Below are positions 44,801-56,271 of a stretch of 64,000 nucleotides of DNA, piece after piece. Within the stretch, counting starts at the first letter, position 1. Each line of letters starts with the position of its first letter. Position numbers and translations under genes: made by a program. Under the pieces are notes generated by a model. The model saw only the letters and a program-made list of their open reading frames with translations. It was not told the origin of the DNA and made no database searches. The DNA comes from Ypsolopha sequella (lineage: Eukaryota > Arthropoda > Insecta > Lepidoptera > Ypsolophidae): positions 2,900,417-2,964,416 of the forward strand of contig OW203997.1 in the NCBI GenBank assembly GCA_934047225.1, in the 5' to 3' direction.

Positions 44801-47800
44801 AAGCTATTTAAAAATATCTTGTAGTATAAAGATAGGTACTTGTACACATTATCGAGGAACGCAAGCTATTTAAAAATGTATTGTAGTTTACAGATAGGTA
44901 CTTGTACACATTATCGAGGAACGCAAGCTATTTAAAAATGTATTGTAGTTTACAGATAGGTACTTGTACACATTATCGAGGAACGCAAGCTATTTAAAAA
45001 TATCTTGTAGTATAAAGATAGGTACTTGTACACATTATCGAGGAACGCAAGCTATTTAAAAATGTATTGTAGTATAAAGATAGGTACTTGTACACATTAT
45101 CGAGGAACGCAAGCTATTTAATAATGTATTGTAGTTTACAGATAGGTACTTGTACACATTATCGAGGAACGCAAGCTATTTAATAATGTATTGTAGTTTA
45201 CAGATAGGTACTTGTACACATTATCGAGGAACGCAAGCTATTTAAAAATGTATTGTAGTTTACAGATAGGTACTTGTACACATTATCGAGGAACGCAAGC
45301 TATTTAAAAATGTATTGTAGTTTACAGATAGGTACTTGTACACATTATCGAGGAACGCAAGCTATTTAAAAATGTATTGTAGTTTACAGATAGGTACTTG
45401 TACACATTATCGAGGAACGCAAGCTATTTAAAAATGTATTGTAGTTTACAGATAGGTACTTGTACACATTATCGAGGAACGCAAGCTATTTAAAAATGTA
45501 TTGTAGTTTACAGATAGGTACTTGTACACATTATCGAGGAACGCAAGCTATTTAAAAATGTATTGTAGTATACAGATAGATAGGTACACATTATCGAGGA
45601 ACGCAAGCTATTTAAAAATGTATTGTAGTTTACAGATAGGTACTTGTACACATTATCGAGGAACGCAAGCTATTTAAAAATGTATTGTAGTTTACAGATA
45701 GGTACTTGTACACATTATCGAGGAACGCAAGCTATTTAAAAATGTATTGTAGTTTACAGATAGGTACTTGTACACATTATCGAGGAACGCAAGCTATTTA
45801 AAAATGTATTGTAGTATACAGATAGGTACTTGTACACATTATCGAGGAACGCAAGCTATTTAAAAATGTATTGTAGTTTACAGATAGGTACTTGTACACA
45901 TTATCGAGGAACGCAAGCTATTTAAAAATGTATTGTAGTATACAGATAGGTACTTGTACACATTATCGAGGAACGCAAGCTATTTAAAAATATCTTGTAG
46001 TATAAAGATAGGTACTTGTACACATTATCGAGGAACGCAAGCTATTTAAAAATGTATTGTAGTATACAGATAGGTACTTGTACACATTATCGAGGAACGC
46101 AAGCTATTTAATAATGTATTGTAGTTTACAGATAGGTACTTGTACACATTATCGAGGAACGCAAGCTATTTAAAAATGTATTGTAGTTTACAGATAGGTA
46201 CTTGTACACATTATCGAGGAACGCAAGCTATTTAAAAATGTATTGTAGTTTACAGATAGGTACTTGTACACATTATCGAGGAACGCAAGCTATTTAAAAA
46301 TGTATTGTAGTTTACAGATAGGTACTTGTACACATTATCGAGGAACGCAAGCTATTTAAAAATGTATTGTAGTTTACAGATAGGTACTTGTACACATTAT
46401 CGAGGAACGCAAGCTATTTAAAAATGTATTGTAGTATACAGATAGGTACTTGTACACATTATCGAGGAACGCAAGCTATTTAAAAATGTATTGTAGTTTA
46501 CAGATAGGTACTTGTACACATTATCGAGGAACGCAAGCTATTTAATAATGTATTGTGGTATACAGATAGGTACTTGTACACATTATCGAGGAACGCAAGC
46601 TATTTAAAAATGTATTGTAGTTTACAGATAGGTACTTGTACACATTATCGAGGGACGCAAGCTATTTAATAATGTATTGTGGTATACAGATAGGTACTTG
46701 TACACATTATCGAGGAACGCAAGCTATTTAAAAATGTATTGTAGTTTACAGATAGGTACTTGTACACATTATCGAGGAACGCAAGCTATTTAATAATGTA
46801 TTGTGGTATACAGATAGGTACTTGTACACATTATCGAGGAACGCAAGCTATTTAAAAATGTATTGTAGTTTACAGATAGGTACTTGTACACATTATCGAG
46901 GAACGCAAGCTATTTAAAAATGTATTGTAGTATACAGATAGGTACTTGTACACATTATCGAGGAACGCAAGCTATTTAAAAATGTATTGTAGTTTACAGA
47001 TAGGTACTTGTACACATTATCGAGGAACGCAAGCTATTTAATAATGTATTGTAGTATACAGATAGGTACTTGTACACATTATCGAGGAACGCAAGCTATT
47101 TAAAAATGTATTGTAGTTTACAGATAGGTACTTGTACACATTATTGAGGAACGCAAGCTATTTAAAAATATCTTGTAGTATAAAGATAGGTACTTGTACA
47201 CATTATCGAGGAACGCAAGCTATTTAATAATGTATTGTAGTATACAGATAGGTACTTGTACACATTATCGAGGAACGCAAGCTATTTAAAAATATCTTGT
47301 AGTATAAAGATAGGTACTTGTACACATTATCGAGGAACGCAAGCTATTTAAAAATATCTTGTAGTATAAAGATAGGTACTTGTACACATTATCGAGGAAC
47401 GCAAGCTATTTAATAATGTATTGTAGTATACAGATAGGTACTTGTACACATTATCGAGGAACGCAAGCTATTTAAAAATGTATTGTAATTTACAGATAGG
47501 TACTTGTACACATTATTGAGGAACGCAAGCTATTTAAAAATATCTTGTAGTATAAAGATAGGTACTTGTACACATTATCGAGGAACGCAAGCTATTTAAA
47601 AATATCTTGTAGTATAAAGATAGGTACTTGTACACATTATCGAGGAACGCAAGCTATTTAAAAATGTATTGTAGTTTACAGATAGGTACTTGTACACATT
47701 ATCGAGGAACGCAAGCTATTTAAAAATGTATTGTAGTTTACAGATAGGTACTTGTACACATTATCGAGGAACGCAAGCTATTTAAAAATATCTTGTAGTA

Positions 47801-50800
47801 TAAAGATAGGTACTTGTACACATTATCGAGGAACGCAAGCTATTTAAAAATGTATTGTAGTATAAAGATAGGTACTTGTACACATTATCGAGGAACGCAA
47901 GCTATTTAATAATGTATTGTAGTTTACAGATAGGTACTTGTACACATTATCGAGGAACGCAAGCTATTCAAAAATGTATTGTAGTTTACAGATAGGTACT
48001 TGTACACATTATCGAGGAACGCAAGCTATTTAAAAATGTATTGTAGTTTACAGATAGGTACTTGTACACATTATCGAGGAACGCAAGCTATTTAAAAATG
48101 TATTGTAGTTTACAGATAGGTACTTGTACACATTATCGAGGAACGCAAGCTATTTAAAAATGTATTGTAGTTTACAGATAGGTACTTGTACACATTATCG
48201 AGGAACGCAAGCTATTTAAAAATGTATTGTAGTATACAGATAGATAGGTACACATTATCGAGGAACGCAAGCTATTTAAAAATGTATTGTAGTTTACAGA
48301 TAGGTACTTGTACACATTATCGAGGAACGCAAGCTATTTAAAAATGTATTGTAGTATACAGATAGGTACTTGTACACATTATCGAGGAACGCAAGCTATT
48401 TAAAAATGTATTGTAGTTTACAGATAGGTACTTGTACACATTATCGAGGAACGCAAGCTATTTAAAAATGTATTGTAGTTTACAGATAGGTACTTGTACA
48501 CATTATCGAGGAACGCAAGCTATTTAAAAATGTATTGTAGTTTACAGATAGGTACTTGTACACATTATCGAGGAACGCAAGCTATTTAAAAATGTATTGT
48601 AGTTTACAGATAGGTACTTGTACACATTATCGAGGAACGCAAGCTATTTAAAAATGTATTGTAGTTTACAGATAGGTACTTGTACACATTATCGAGGAAC
48701 GCAAGCTATTTAAAAATGTATTGTAGTATACAGATAGGTACTTGTACACATTATCGAGGAACGCAAGCTATTTAAAAATGTATTGTAGTTTACAGATAGG
48801 TACTTGTACACATTATCGAGGACCGCAAGCTATTTAAAAATGTATTGTAGTATACAGATAGGTACTTGTACACATTATCGAGGAACGCAAGCTATTTAAA
48901 AATGTATTGTAGTATACAGATAGGTACTTGTACACATTATCGAGGAACGCAAGCTATTTAAAAATGTATTGTAGTATACAGATAGGTACTTGTACACATT
49001 ATCGAGGAACGCAAGCTATTTAAAAATGTATTGTAGTTTACAGATAGGTACTTGTACACATTATCGAGGAACGCAAGCTATTTAAAAATGTATTGTAGTA
49101 TACAGATAGGTACTTGTACACATTATCGAGGAACGCAAGCTATTTAAAAATGTATTGTAGTTTACAGATAGGTACTTGTACACATTATCGAGGAACGCAA
49201 GCTATTTAAAAATGTATTGTAGTATACAGATAGGTACTTGTACACATTATCGAGGAACGCAAGCTATTTAAAAATGTATTGTAGTTTACAGATAGGTACT
49301 TGTACACATTATCGAGGAACGCAAGCTATTTAAAAATGTATTGTAGTATACAGATAGGTACTTGTACACATTATCGAGGAACGCAAGCTATTTAAAAATG
49401 TATTGTAATTTACAGATAGGTACTTGTACACATTATTGAGGAACGCAAGCTATTTAAAAATATCTTGTAGTATAAAGATAGGTACTTGTACACATTATCG
49501 AGGAACGCAAGCTATTTAATAATGTATTGTAGTATACAGATAGGTACTTGTACACATTATCGAGGAACGCAAGCTATTTAAAAATGTATTGTAGTTTACA
49601 GATAGGTACTTGTACACATTATTGAGGAACGCAAGCTATTTAAAAATATCTTGTAGTATAAAGATAGGTACTTGTACACATTATCGAGGAACGCAAGCTA
49701 TTTAAAAATGTATTGTAGTTTACAGATAGGTACTTGTACACATTATCGAGGAACGCAAGCTATTTAAAAATGTATTGTAGTATACAGATAGGTACTTGTA
49801 CACATTATCGAGGAACGTAAGCTATTTAAAAATGTATTGTAGTATACAGATATGTACTTGTACACATTATCGAGGAACGCAAGCTATTTAAAAATGTATT
49901 GTAGTATACAGATAGGTACTTGTACACATTATCGAGGAACGCAAGCTATTTAAAAATGTATTGTAGTTTACAGATAGGTACTTGTACACATTATCGAGGA
50001 ACGCAAGCTATTTAAAAATGTATTGTAGTATACAGATAGGTACTTGTACACATTATCGAGGAACGCAAGCTATTTAAAAATGTATTGTAGTTTACAGATA
50101 GGTACTTGTACACATTATCGAGGAACGCAAGCTATTTAAAAATGTATTGTAGTTTACAGATAGGTACTTGTACACATTATCGAGGAACGCAAGCTATTTA
50201 AAAATGTATTGTAGTTTACAGATAGGTACTTGTACACATTATCGAGGAACGCAAGCTATTTAAAAATGTATTGTAGTTTACAGATAGGTACTTGTACACA
50301 TTATCGAGGAACGCAAGCTATTTAAAAATGTATTGTAGTTTACAGATAGGTACTTGTACACATTATCGAGGAACGCAAGCTATTTAAAAATGTATTGTAG
50401 TATACAGATAGATAGGTACACATTATCGAGGAACGCAAGCTATTTAAAAATGTATTGTAGTTTACAGATAGGTACTTGTACACATTATCGAGGAACGCAA
50501 GCTATTTAAAAATGTATTGTAGTTTACAGATAGGTACTTGTACACATTATCGAGGAACGCAAGCTATTTAAAAATGTATTGTAGTATAAAGATAGGTACT
50601 TGTACACATTATCGAGGAACGCAAGCTATTTAATAATGTATTGTACTTTACAGATAGGTACTTGTACACATTATCGAGGAACGCAAGCTATTTAAAAATG
50701 TATTGTAATTTACAGATAGGTACTTGTACACATTATTGAGGAACGCAAGCTATTTAAAAATATCTTGTAGTATAAAGATAGGTACTTGTACACATTATCG

Positions 50801-50920
50801 AGGAACGCAAGCTATTTAATAATGTATTGTAGTATACAGATAGGTACTTGTACACATTATCGAGGAACGCAAGCTATTTAAAAATGTATTGTAGTTTACA
50901 GATAGGTACTTGTACACATT
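38809..50920 (+). repeat. 62-bp satellite array, about 195 units
   Basis: Head-to-tail units TTGTAGTATACAGATAGGTA + CTTGTACACATTATCGAGGA + ACGCAAGCTATTTAAAAATG. Variants: GTATAC, GTTTAC, GTATAAAG; TTTAATAATG; TATCTTGTAG; CATTATTGAG; and a 60-bp form with AGATAGATAGG (mostly before 40100, then scattered). Runs of variants recur in the same order far apart, so blocks of tens of units were duplicated. Units are nearly identical and non-coding (stops in the frames). The array is split by the transposon at 50921 and resumes in phase at 56272. Confidence 0.98.
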
Positions 50921-51192
50921 TAATTTATTCATTCTAGATTTTTTTGCGGCGAAATTTATAATTTTAATTTATTGCTGCTGTGTAATACCTATATACGAGT
51001 ACATTAAAATACACGAGTCTCCCGCCCCCCCCGCAACCCGCTTCACCCCTCCCCCCCTTGAAAAGTGTCCCGTTTTACAGATTTTCTCAATTTTCAGGAA
51101 AACTATACAAGCTAGGACAAAATGGTCTAAGACTGAATTATTTGTCAATAAATTACCTACAAATAAGTTCTTACATTCATTTTGATACGATT
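50921..51192 (+). repeat. Left terminal inverted repeat of the transposon
   Basis: Matches 55986-56268 inverted apart from point changes and about 10 missing bases near the outer end (TTTTTTTGCGGCG versus CAAAGCGGCAAAA region). Contains C tracts at 51019-51058 (C3, C8, C3, C4, C7), a G-quadruplex-type motif on the minus strand. Confidence 0.92.
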
Positions 51193-51280
51193 AACAGTTT
51201 CCAAGCTATGTAGCATCAAAGATTACTAAAAATGTGTGCTTAGCAGAAATAAAACATTTAATACACAAGAAACTATAATA

Positions 51281-51286
51281 TTTATT
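51281..51286 (-). promoter_or_regulatory. Possible poly(A) signal of the transposase gene
   Basis: TTTATT on the plus strand (AATAAA on the minus) lies about 40 bases beyond the stop codon of the 1444-residue frame. Position fits, but the region is AT-rich. Confidence 0.45.
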
Positions 51287-51324
51287 ATTTTTTACAAGAA
51301 ATGCGTTTGTATAGTACTTATTAT

Positions 51325-54300
51325 CTAAAATAAATCAGTATCGTCATCATTATCTTCTAAAGATTTGTTGAAGCAACTAAGGCCCTGGCAATGGTTGCAC
51401 ATGGTGGAACAACGCAATCCAGCTTTGACACATCCACATCTTTTTTGGCAGCCTTTCTTGCAGCTGCATGATACTATTTTCAGTATCGACTGTGGAGCTG
51501 GTGACTTTGTGGTATATATGGGTGATAAAAAGTTACAATTTTTTTTCCAGCCCCAGTTTTCTGGGTTCAATGCGTTTCCTCGCCATAATTGAACTTGATG
51601 AAAAGTACGCATTGAATGCTGACAAGCTGCACCTGAAGAAGGTGGTAACTTTGATAATATCAATGTATTGTTCATCAGACCAACGTATTTGTTGAAGTGG
51701 ACGTATCGTAACTCGTTTATACTTTTTTCGGTTTGCTTAGCCCCATACAAGGCGAGAATATATCTTTCGCCTGCTTCTTCTACCTGCTCGTGTGAGGCAT
51801 CCGGGTTATTGAAAACGTTTATCGTATCTTGCAGGTCAATCTTTTTGCCAAGCAGAATAGACTGAACCTTTCCTTTGCCGTAGAATGCTGAAGTAGTATC
51901 GCAACCACTTATAGCATGCAGAAAGAGGATCGATTCCCTGCAATTTTTGACCACATCCCCTTCTATTAAGCTTTGGGTGCTATAAAGTCTCTTTTTTACA
52001 CTTCCTTGGCCCTCTTTCAGCAAGAATATATTCTTGTGTAGTGGAGTAAGACTTAGTAAAAGAACCAACAGATCTATGTCTTGCCCAACCACTACGACAT
52101 TCTCGTTTTTTTCGACTTCTTCTATCGCCGTATGAACAATGAGCATATCTGCGTCATCATTCGCTGTTAACGAGCTTATCCCCTCGTTGTTCAGTCGCTT
52201 GCTAAGCTGCATAATAAATCTTTCCTTGTTCAAAATATTGCTTAAGAAACTTGCTTTTGTGTCGGTTATACGACTCTGCTCATTAAACTCTATTTCTGGA
52301 CACTTCCGGTTTAGCATTCGCCTCAATCTTTCAGAGCTTTTTGTGCTTGTACAGTTTTCGCCATAGCCGTCGAATACAACGATAACCTTCTCTCCATAAC
52401 ATTTTTTAATGTAACTCACATAAGCAGTGTAAATATCAGAGTATGTCCCTTCTTTTGGCCAAATCACTCTATGTATTAAAGAACCGCCATCTAAAACGTA
52501 AAATCGATCGCTATCCAGTGTTGGTTCAGGGACATTATTAAAGATGTCGTATAGAGCAGACTTTTTTGTTTTTCTCATCCCTCCGTTTTCTTCAAACAAT
52601 GAAAGAGGTACTGTCGTTAATTCATGACAAAAACAGTCGCGTAAATCTTTTGGAGAGTGGATGGTACAGACAATCCTTTGGAATAGTTGAGTTGTGTCAA
52701 CTTTTATAACATCTTCATTACCAGATGTTTTTACTGATTTGCTGGAATGTGAGATCGTTTTGACGGTATGAATGCGTTTTAACTTGACGTCTCCGAATTT
52801 GGTTCCATCTTTCACAGTCTTTTGTAGGATATCTTCTCCAATAGATTTTGCCTCAAAGCAGTTGACTTGCTCATCTGCGACTGTTCCACTCGATAGTGAT
52901 AAAAGATTCTGGGTTTGTATAAATGGGGAGTGAACTCTAAGCCATTGAATAAACTTCTCATAATCGAGCTGATCTTGTTTAATTCTCGAGTCCCTGAGTT
53001 CTGCATGTTGACTGCTGCTGGCAGATCGAATCCCGCAATAATTTTCAACATTATCGCAAATGAAATAAGAAACTGGAAGCCCAATTATCCATTTATTCAG
53101 TACACTTTCTTGGAACCCTCGTCCATGGGTAACACCCCCGACACTTTTCATACTCCTCATAAGGGTTTGCTCGATCGTCATATCAGTCCACGTGCCACAC
53201 CAGTGTTTCTCCGATCGCCGAATAGTAAATAAACCATCCTTTGTAAATTGCTCATATTCTTTTGGATTCATTATATCTCTCAAAGATTCCATATCCTGCA
53301 GATATAATTGGCAAGCTTTTGCATATGGGAAATGTCCGGTTGCATGGAAAATTGGGAGCATTGCCTTAACACATTTTTTATGAAGTTCCCAATTTGCTGT
53401 TCTTTCCGCTTGAATGAAATGCAAAATGATGATTACAAATTCACAGTACTGTAACCATAGCTGTGAGGTTTTTCCGATATCTCGAAGCGAACAAATGAGG
53501 GCAATATATGCTGATTTCAGCTTTGTGACTTTTTCATCGTCTTGCAACAAATCATAATTGGGAGCATTAGAAAGAAGTTCTGCCATATAATCTTTATCAG
53601 ATTGTTCCACATCCATTCGTTCAAGAATGAGAACCGAAAGAGCTCGTAATGTTGTACAATGAGCTCTCACTGCCCTAGCATAGGCATGACCTGACATCAT
53701 ATGTTTTACTGATGCAGGAGCGTACACTGTGGCCCATAAATCAGAGAGACCACTGCCTTCCATCAAGGTACCTACGGACCCCAAAAACGACATGAGCATG
53801 TGGAAACCTCCCAATCTGACTACTACATTTGAAAGTGTACCACCAGGCTCGCAGCTATCAATGGCAACTACATCTTTGGCTTTCATGTATAAAGGATGAT
53901 CGAACGTCACAAAACAAGTTTGTTGATTGTTTTTTTTTGCTTCTTCTGCTGCATAAGTTAAAACCGTAAGCACAGTGCTATAATCACTTGGCGGTTGATT
54001 GACAAATGGTAGTGGTAAAATTATGGATTTTATGTAAGGCATTTCGTTGGTCAATTTTTCCATAAATCCTTGCCATAAAGACATTCCTGGTATTTCCAAG
54101 AAGTGTCCAAACATCCATCCCATATCTTGATTAGATGGTTGAGCCACTTCTTCAAAGACACCCGCAGAATACACGTCATTTAAAAGAATTTCTTCGATTC
54201 CTTTTCTATTGTACCTTTGAAAAGTCAGTTGAGGTATTTTTCGCGCTTCAGAAATTTCATTAGCAGTTGGAATTTTAGACAGTTTTTCTATTGTTTGGGT

Positions 54301-55659
54301 CTTTATTGCACTACTAGGTGTAATCGTTCTGATTCCGCCCATAGCGTGGAAGGTTCCTTTGCCAGTCAAAGTAGCTATATTAGAATCGGCATTATCGAAA
54401 ACAAATTGTGAAAAAGATTCGTTTTGTATTATTGGGTCCCAGGATTGAACGGCGGAAGACTCAAATAGTGTAACTTCTCTGTAACTGGAACAATACCCCA
54501 GACTTGAAACGATGTCTATTATATTTTTGGAGCCTGCTTTGCGAAACAAGTAAACGGCAAGACCAAGCTGTAACGGAGACGAAAAAGAACGAGGCCTTGT
54601 TGCAGTTATAATAGAGTGAGCAATTGATGTACAAGTTTTCGCAACTTTTTCTTGTTTGGTCTTTTTGCCTTCAGCGATAACGGCATTCAAAAAAACATTC
54701 AATGTTTCAGGAACCATACTGTTGACGTCTTGCATAAAATTTGTAATATCTGGATAAACTGAATTATCATAAGGCATAGTTCTTATGTCTTCGCGAACTA
54801 TTGCAGCAGCTGTTTCAACTATTCTTCGTCGTTCATCCCCTTCTGTGCTCGCTCGATTATCGTACCAATTTATTAGCTTTAAAGCAGATCCACGAAAACA
54901 CGCTACTGTAAGTTTCTTGCTAAGACTTGCAAAGACTACACCGTCGCCATACTTTTCAAACAGTTCTCTTTTTAATGTTCGCATACTAATAGAAGCTTCG
55001 GAAGGTAAATATTCGTCAAGTTTTCTCATGAGCTCATTCAAACTAAATTGGCACTCATCAGAGGAGTCAATAAAACGAAATAGTTCTTGAAATGCGTTTA
55101 CCAAACTTTCATTTTTAGGTCGTCCAGCACCTTTTCTCGCAGATACATTGGAAGAAAATTTTGCAAAGCAATCCTCGTGATAATGTGCTTCTTCAGCTAC
55201 TAAACAGATCACGCCTTGGATTCGCGTAATAACTTCAGCACCCCAACTGTCATTCCTAGCAGCCGCCTTTTCCAGTAAAGTAGTTTTCATCGTCAATGAT
55301 TGAATTTGATGAAATTTTCGTTTGTTTTCGACTTTTTTCTTTTTTTCTGCCGCCAAGTCACATTTTAATGAGCACAAAAGACAATCTTTTTTGAAATCAA
55401 ATTTATTGCTGGAGCGCAGTTTCACATCACTCGAGGTGCTCTGAGTTTCAGTACCATCAAGGTATTTCTGGATTTTGCGGTCTCGAGTATACTCCCTTCT
55501 GCAAATCGTGTGTACTTTAATGGTCTTAATATTTTCAAGGCCAGCGTGTTTTCCATCTTTTCTTTTTAGACTTGCATTTATGAGATTTGTTATTCCTTTT
55601 GACACATTCACTGTTTCTCCTTGGTTTAGAGAGAGTTCACATATAAAACAGTTTTCCAT
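51325..55659 (-). CDS. 1444-residue transposase with RNase-H-like core and XPG/PIN-like nuclease domain
   Basis: Probably excises and inserts the element. N-terminus: two Cys/His clusters, CFIC (4-7) with H50-x2-C53, and CLLC (93-96) with H161-x2-C164, likely zinc-binding DNA contacts. Core: FDNAD (421-425), TFDHPLYMKAKDVV (585-598), RLGGFHMLMSFLGSVG (615-630) and RRSEKHWCGTWTDMTIEQTL (814-833) resemble conserved blocks of large invertebrate transposase-like proteins; D422/D425, D587 and E830 are candidate catalytic acids (inferred). C-terminal: FYVLDGGS (1053-1060), VVFDGY (1094-1099), DDADMLIV (1168-1175), GQDIDLLVLL (1192-1201), GCDTTSAFYGKGK (1252-1264) form an XPG/PIN-type nuclease pattern with its acidic residues. 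A CXC-like cluster of nine cysteines follows (1398-1429) and an acidic tail. The frame is unbroken; ATG at 55659 is the first in frame and precedes the zinc cluster directly. From memory it best fits Academ elements that carry XPG. No host gene function is implied. Confidence 0.88.
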   Translation of the reverse strand: MENCFICELSLNQGETVNVSKGITNLINASLKRKDGKHAGLENIKTIKVHTICRREYTRDRKIQKYLDGTETQSTSSDVKLRSSNKFDFKKDCLLCSLKCDLAAEKKKKVENKRKFHQIQSLTMKTTLLEKAAARNDSWGAEVITRIQGVICLVAEEAHYHEDCFAKFSSNVSARKGAGRPKNESLVNAFQELFRFIDSSDECQFSLNELMRKLDEYLPSEASISMRTLKRELFEKYGDGVVFASLSKKLTVACFRGSALKLINWYDNRASTEGDERRRIVETAAAIVREDIRTMPYDNSVYPDITNFMQDVNSMVPETLNVFLNAVIAEGKKTKQEKVAKTCTSIAHSIITATRPRSFSSPLQLGLAVYLFRKAGSKNIIDIVSSLGYCSSYREVTLFESSAVQSWDPIIQNESFSQFVFDNADSNIATLTGKGTFHAMGGIRTITPSSAIKTQTIEKLSKIPTANEISEARKIPQLTFQRYNRKGIEEILLNDVYSAGVFEEVAQPSNQDMGWMFGHFLEIPGMSLWQGFMEKLTNEMPYIKSIILPLPFVNQPPSDYSTVLTVLTYAAEEAKKNNQQTCFVTFDHPLYMKAKDVVAIDSCEPGGTLSNVVVRLGGFHMLMSFLGSVGTLMEGSGLSDLWATVYAPASVKHMMSGHAYARAVRAHCTTLRALSVLILERMDVEQSDKDYMAELLSNAPNYDLLQDDEKVTKLKSAYIALICSLRDIGKTSQLWLQYCEFVIIILHFIQAERTANWELHKKCVKAMLPIFHATGHFPYAKACQLYLQDMESLRDIMNPKEYEQFTKDGLFTIRRSEKHWCGTWTDMTIEQTLMRSMKSVGGVTHGRGFQESVLNKWIIGLPVSYFICDNVENYCGIRSASSSQHAELRDSRIKQDQLDYEKFIQWLRVHSPFIQTQNLLSLSSGTVADEQVNCFEAKSIGEDILQKTVKDGTKFGDVKLKRIHTVKTISHSSKSVKTSGNEDVIKVDTTQLFQRIVCTIHSPKDLRDCFCHELTTVPLSLFEENGGMRKTKKSALYDIFNNVPEPTLDSDRFYVLDGGSLIHRVIWPKEGTYSDIYTAYVSYIKKCYGEKVIVVFDGYGENCTSTKSSERLRRMLNRKCPEIEFNEQSRITDTKASFLSNILNKERFIMQLSKRLNNEGISSLTANDDADMLIVHTAIEEVEKNENVVVVGQDIDLLVLLLSLTPLHKNIFLLKEGQGSVKKRLYSTQSLIEGDVVKNCRESILFLHAISGCDTTSAFYGKGKVQSILLGKKIDLQDTINVFNNPDASHEQVEEAGERYILALYGAKQTEKSINELRYVHFNKYVGLMNNTLILSKLPPSSGAACQHSMRTFHQVQLWRGNALNPENWGWKKNCNFLSPIYTTKSPAPQSILKIVSCSCKKGCQKRCGCVKAGLRCSTMCNHCQGLSCFNKSLEDNDDDTDLF

Positions 55660-55985
55660 GATAAAACACGTAACGTAACGAATTTAATGTATATAGCATT
55701 TATAGTTCAAGAAAGATCACAATAAAACACTTATTTATAGCGACGAATTTAAAGCTTGTAGTATTTAAAATTCAAACAAATGTACTTTAACACTGTTGAC
55801 TACGGAGAATGAAGTAACAAACTGTCCGAATGGCGGTTACTAAGCGGCACGAGCGGGCGACGCTCTGCCAAGAACGGCAACGCCGCAAATTTTGAACGGA
55901 ATTAGCGCGCGGGTATTTAAATTGTGATTAATTGCTGGTTATAAATTTTAAGTCAACTTGGATGCGCCATAGATTGTAAATTATA
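55660..55985 (-). promoter_or_regulatory. Leader and probable promoter region of the transposase gene
   Basis: The 326 bases between the start codon and the right inverted repeat include a GC-rich block (55835-55920, with AGCGGCACGAGCGGGCGACG) in otherwise AT-rich DNA. No TATA box is certain. Promoter role is inferred from position. Confidence 0.4.
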
Positions 55986-56268
55986 AATCGTATCAAAATG
56001 AATGTAAGAACTTATTTGTAGGTAATTTATTGACAAATAATTCAGTCATAGACCATTTTGACCTAGCTTATATAGTTTTCCTGAAAATTGAGAAAATCTG
56101 TAAAACGGGACACTTTTCAAGGGGGGGAGGGGTGAAGCGGGTTGCGGGGGGGGCGGGAGACTCGTGTATTTTAATGTACTCGTATATAGGTATAACACAG
56201 CAGCAATAAATTAAAATTATAAATTTTGCCGCTTTGCCCATACATTGCAATATAGAATGAATACATTA
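55986..56268 (-). repeat. Right terminal inverted repeat of the transposon
   Basis: Inverted copy of 50921-51192. At 56121-56158 it has GGGGGGG, GGGG, GGG, GGGGGGGG and GGG runs separated by 1-6 bases, a strong G-quadruplex-type motif on the plus strand. Confidence 0.92.
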
Positions 56269-56271
56269 ATT

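Larger units (their letters stand above)
50921..56268 (-). mobile_element. Intact 5.35-kb DNA transposon, Academ-like, inserted in the satellite
   Basis: Inverted terminal repeats (50921-51192 and 55986-56268) begin TAAT(T/G)TATTCATTCTA. ATT at 50918-50920 and 56269-56271 is a 3-bp target duplication: removing the element plus one ATT restores the satellite text ACACATTATCGAGG. A single long intronless gene lies between the repeats on the minus strand. Complete ends and frame suggest a recent, possibly autonomous copy. Superfamily assignment rests on domain content and memory of Academ, not on a search. Confidence 0.88.

Noticed and set aside
50910..51185. 91-codon plus frame and its twin at 56068-56250
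   Set aside because: Both are translations of the inverted terminal repeat of the transposon.
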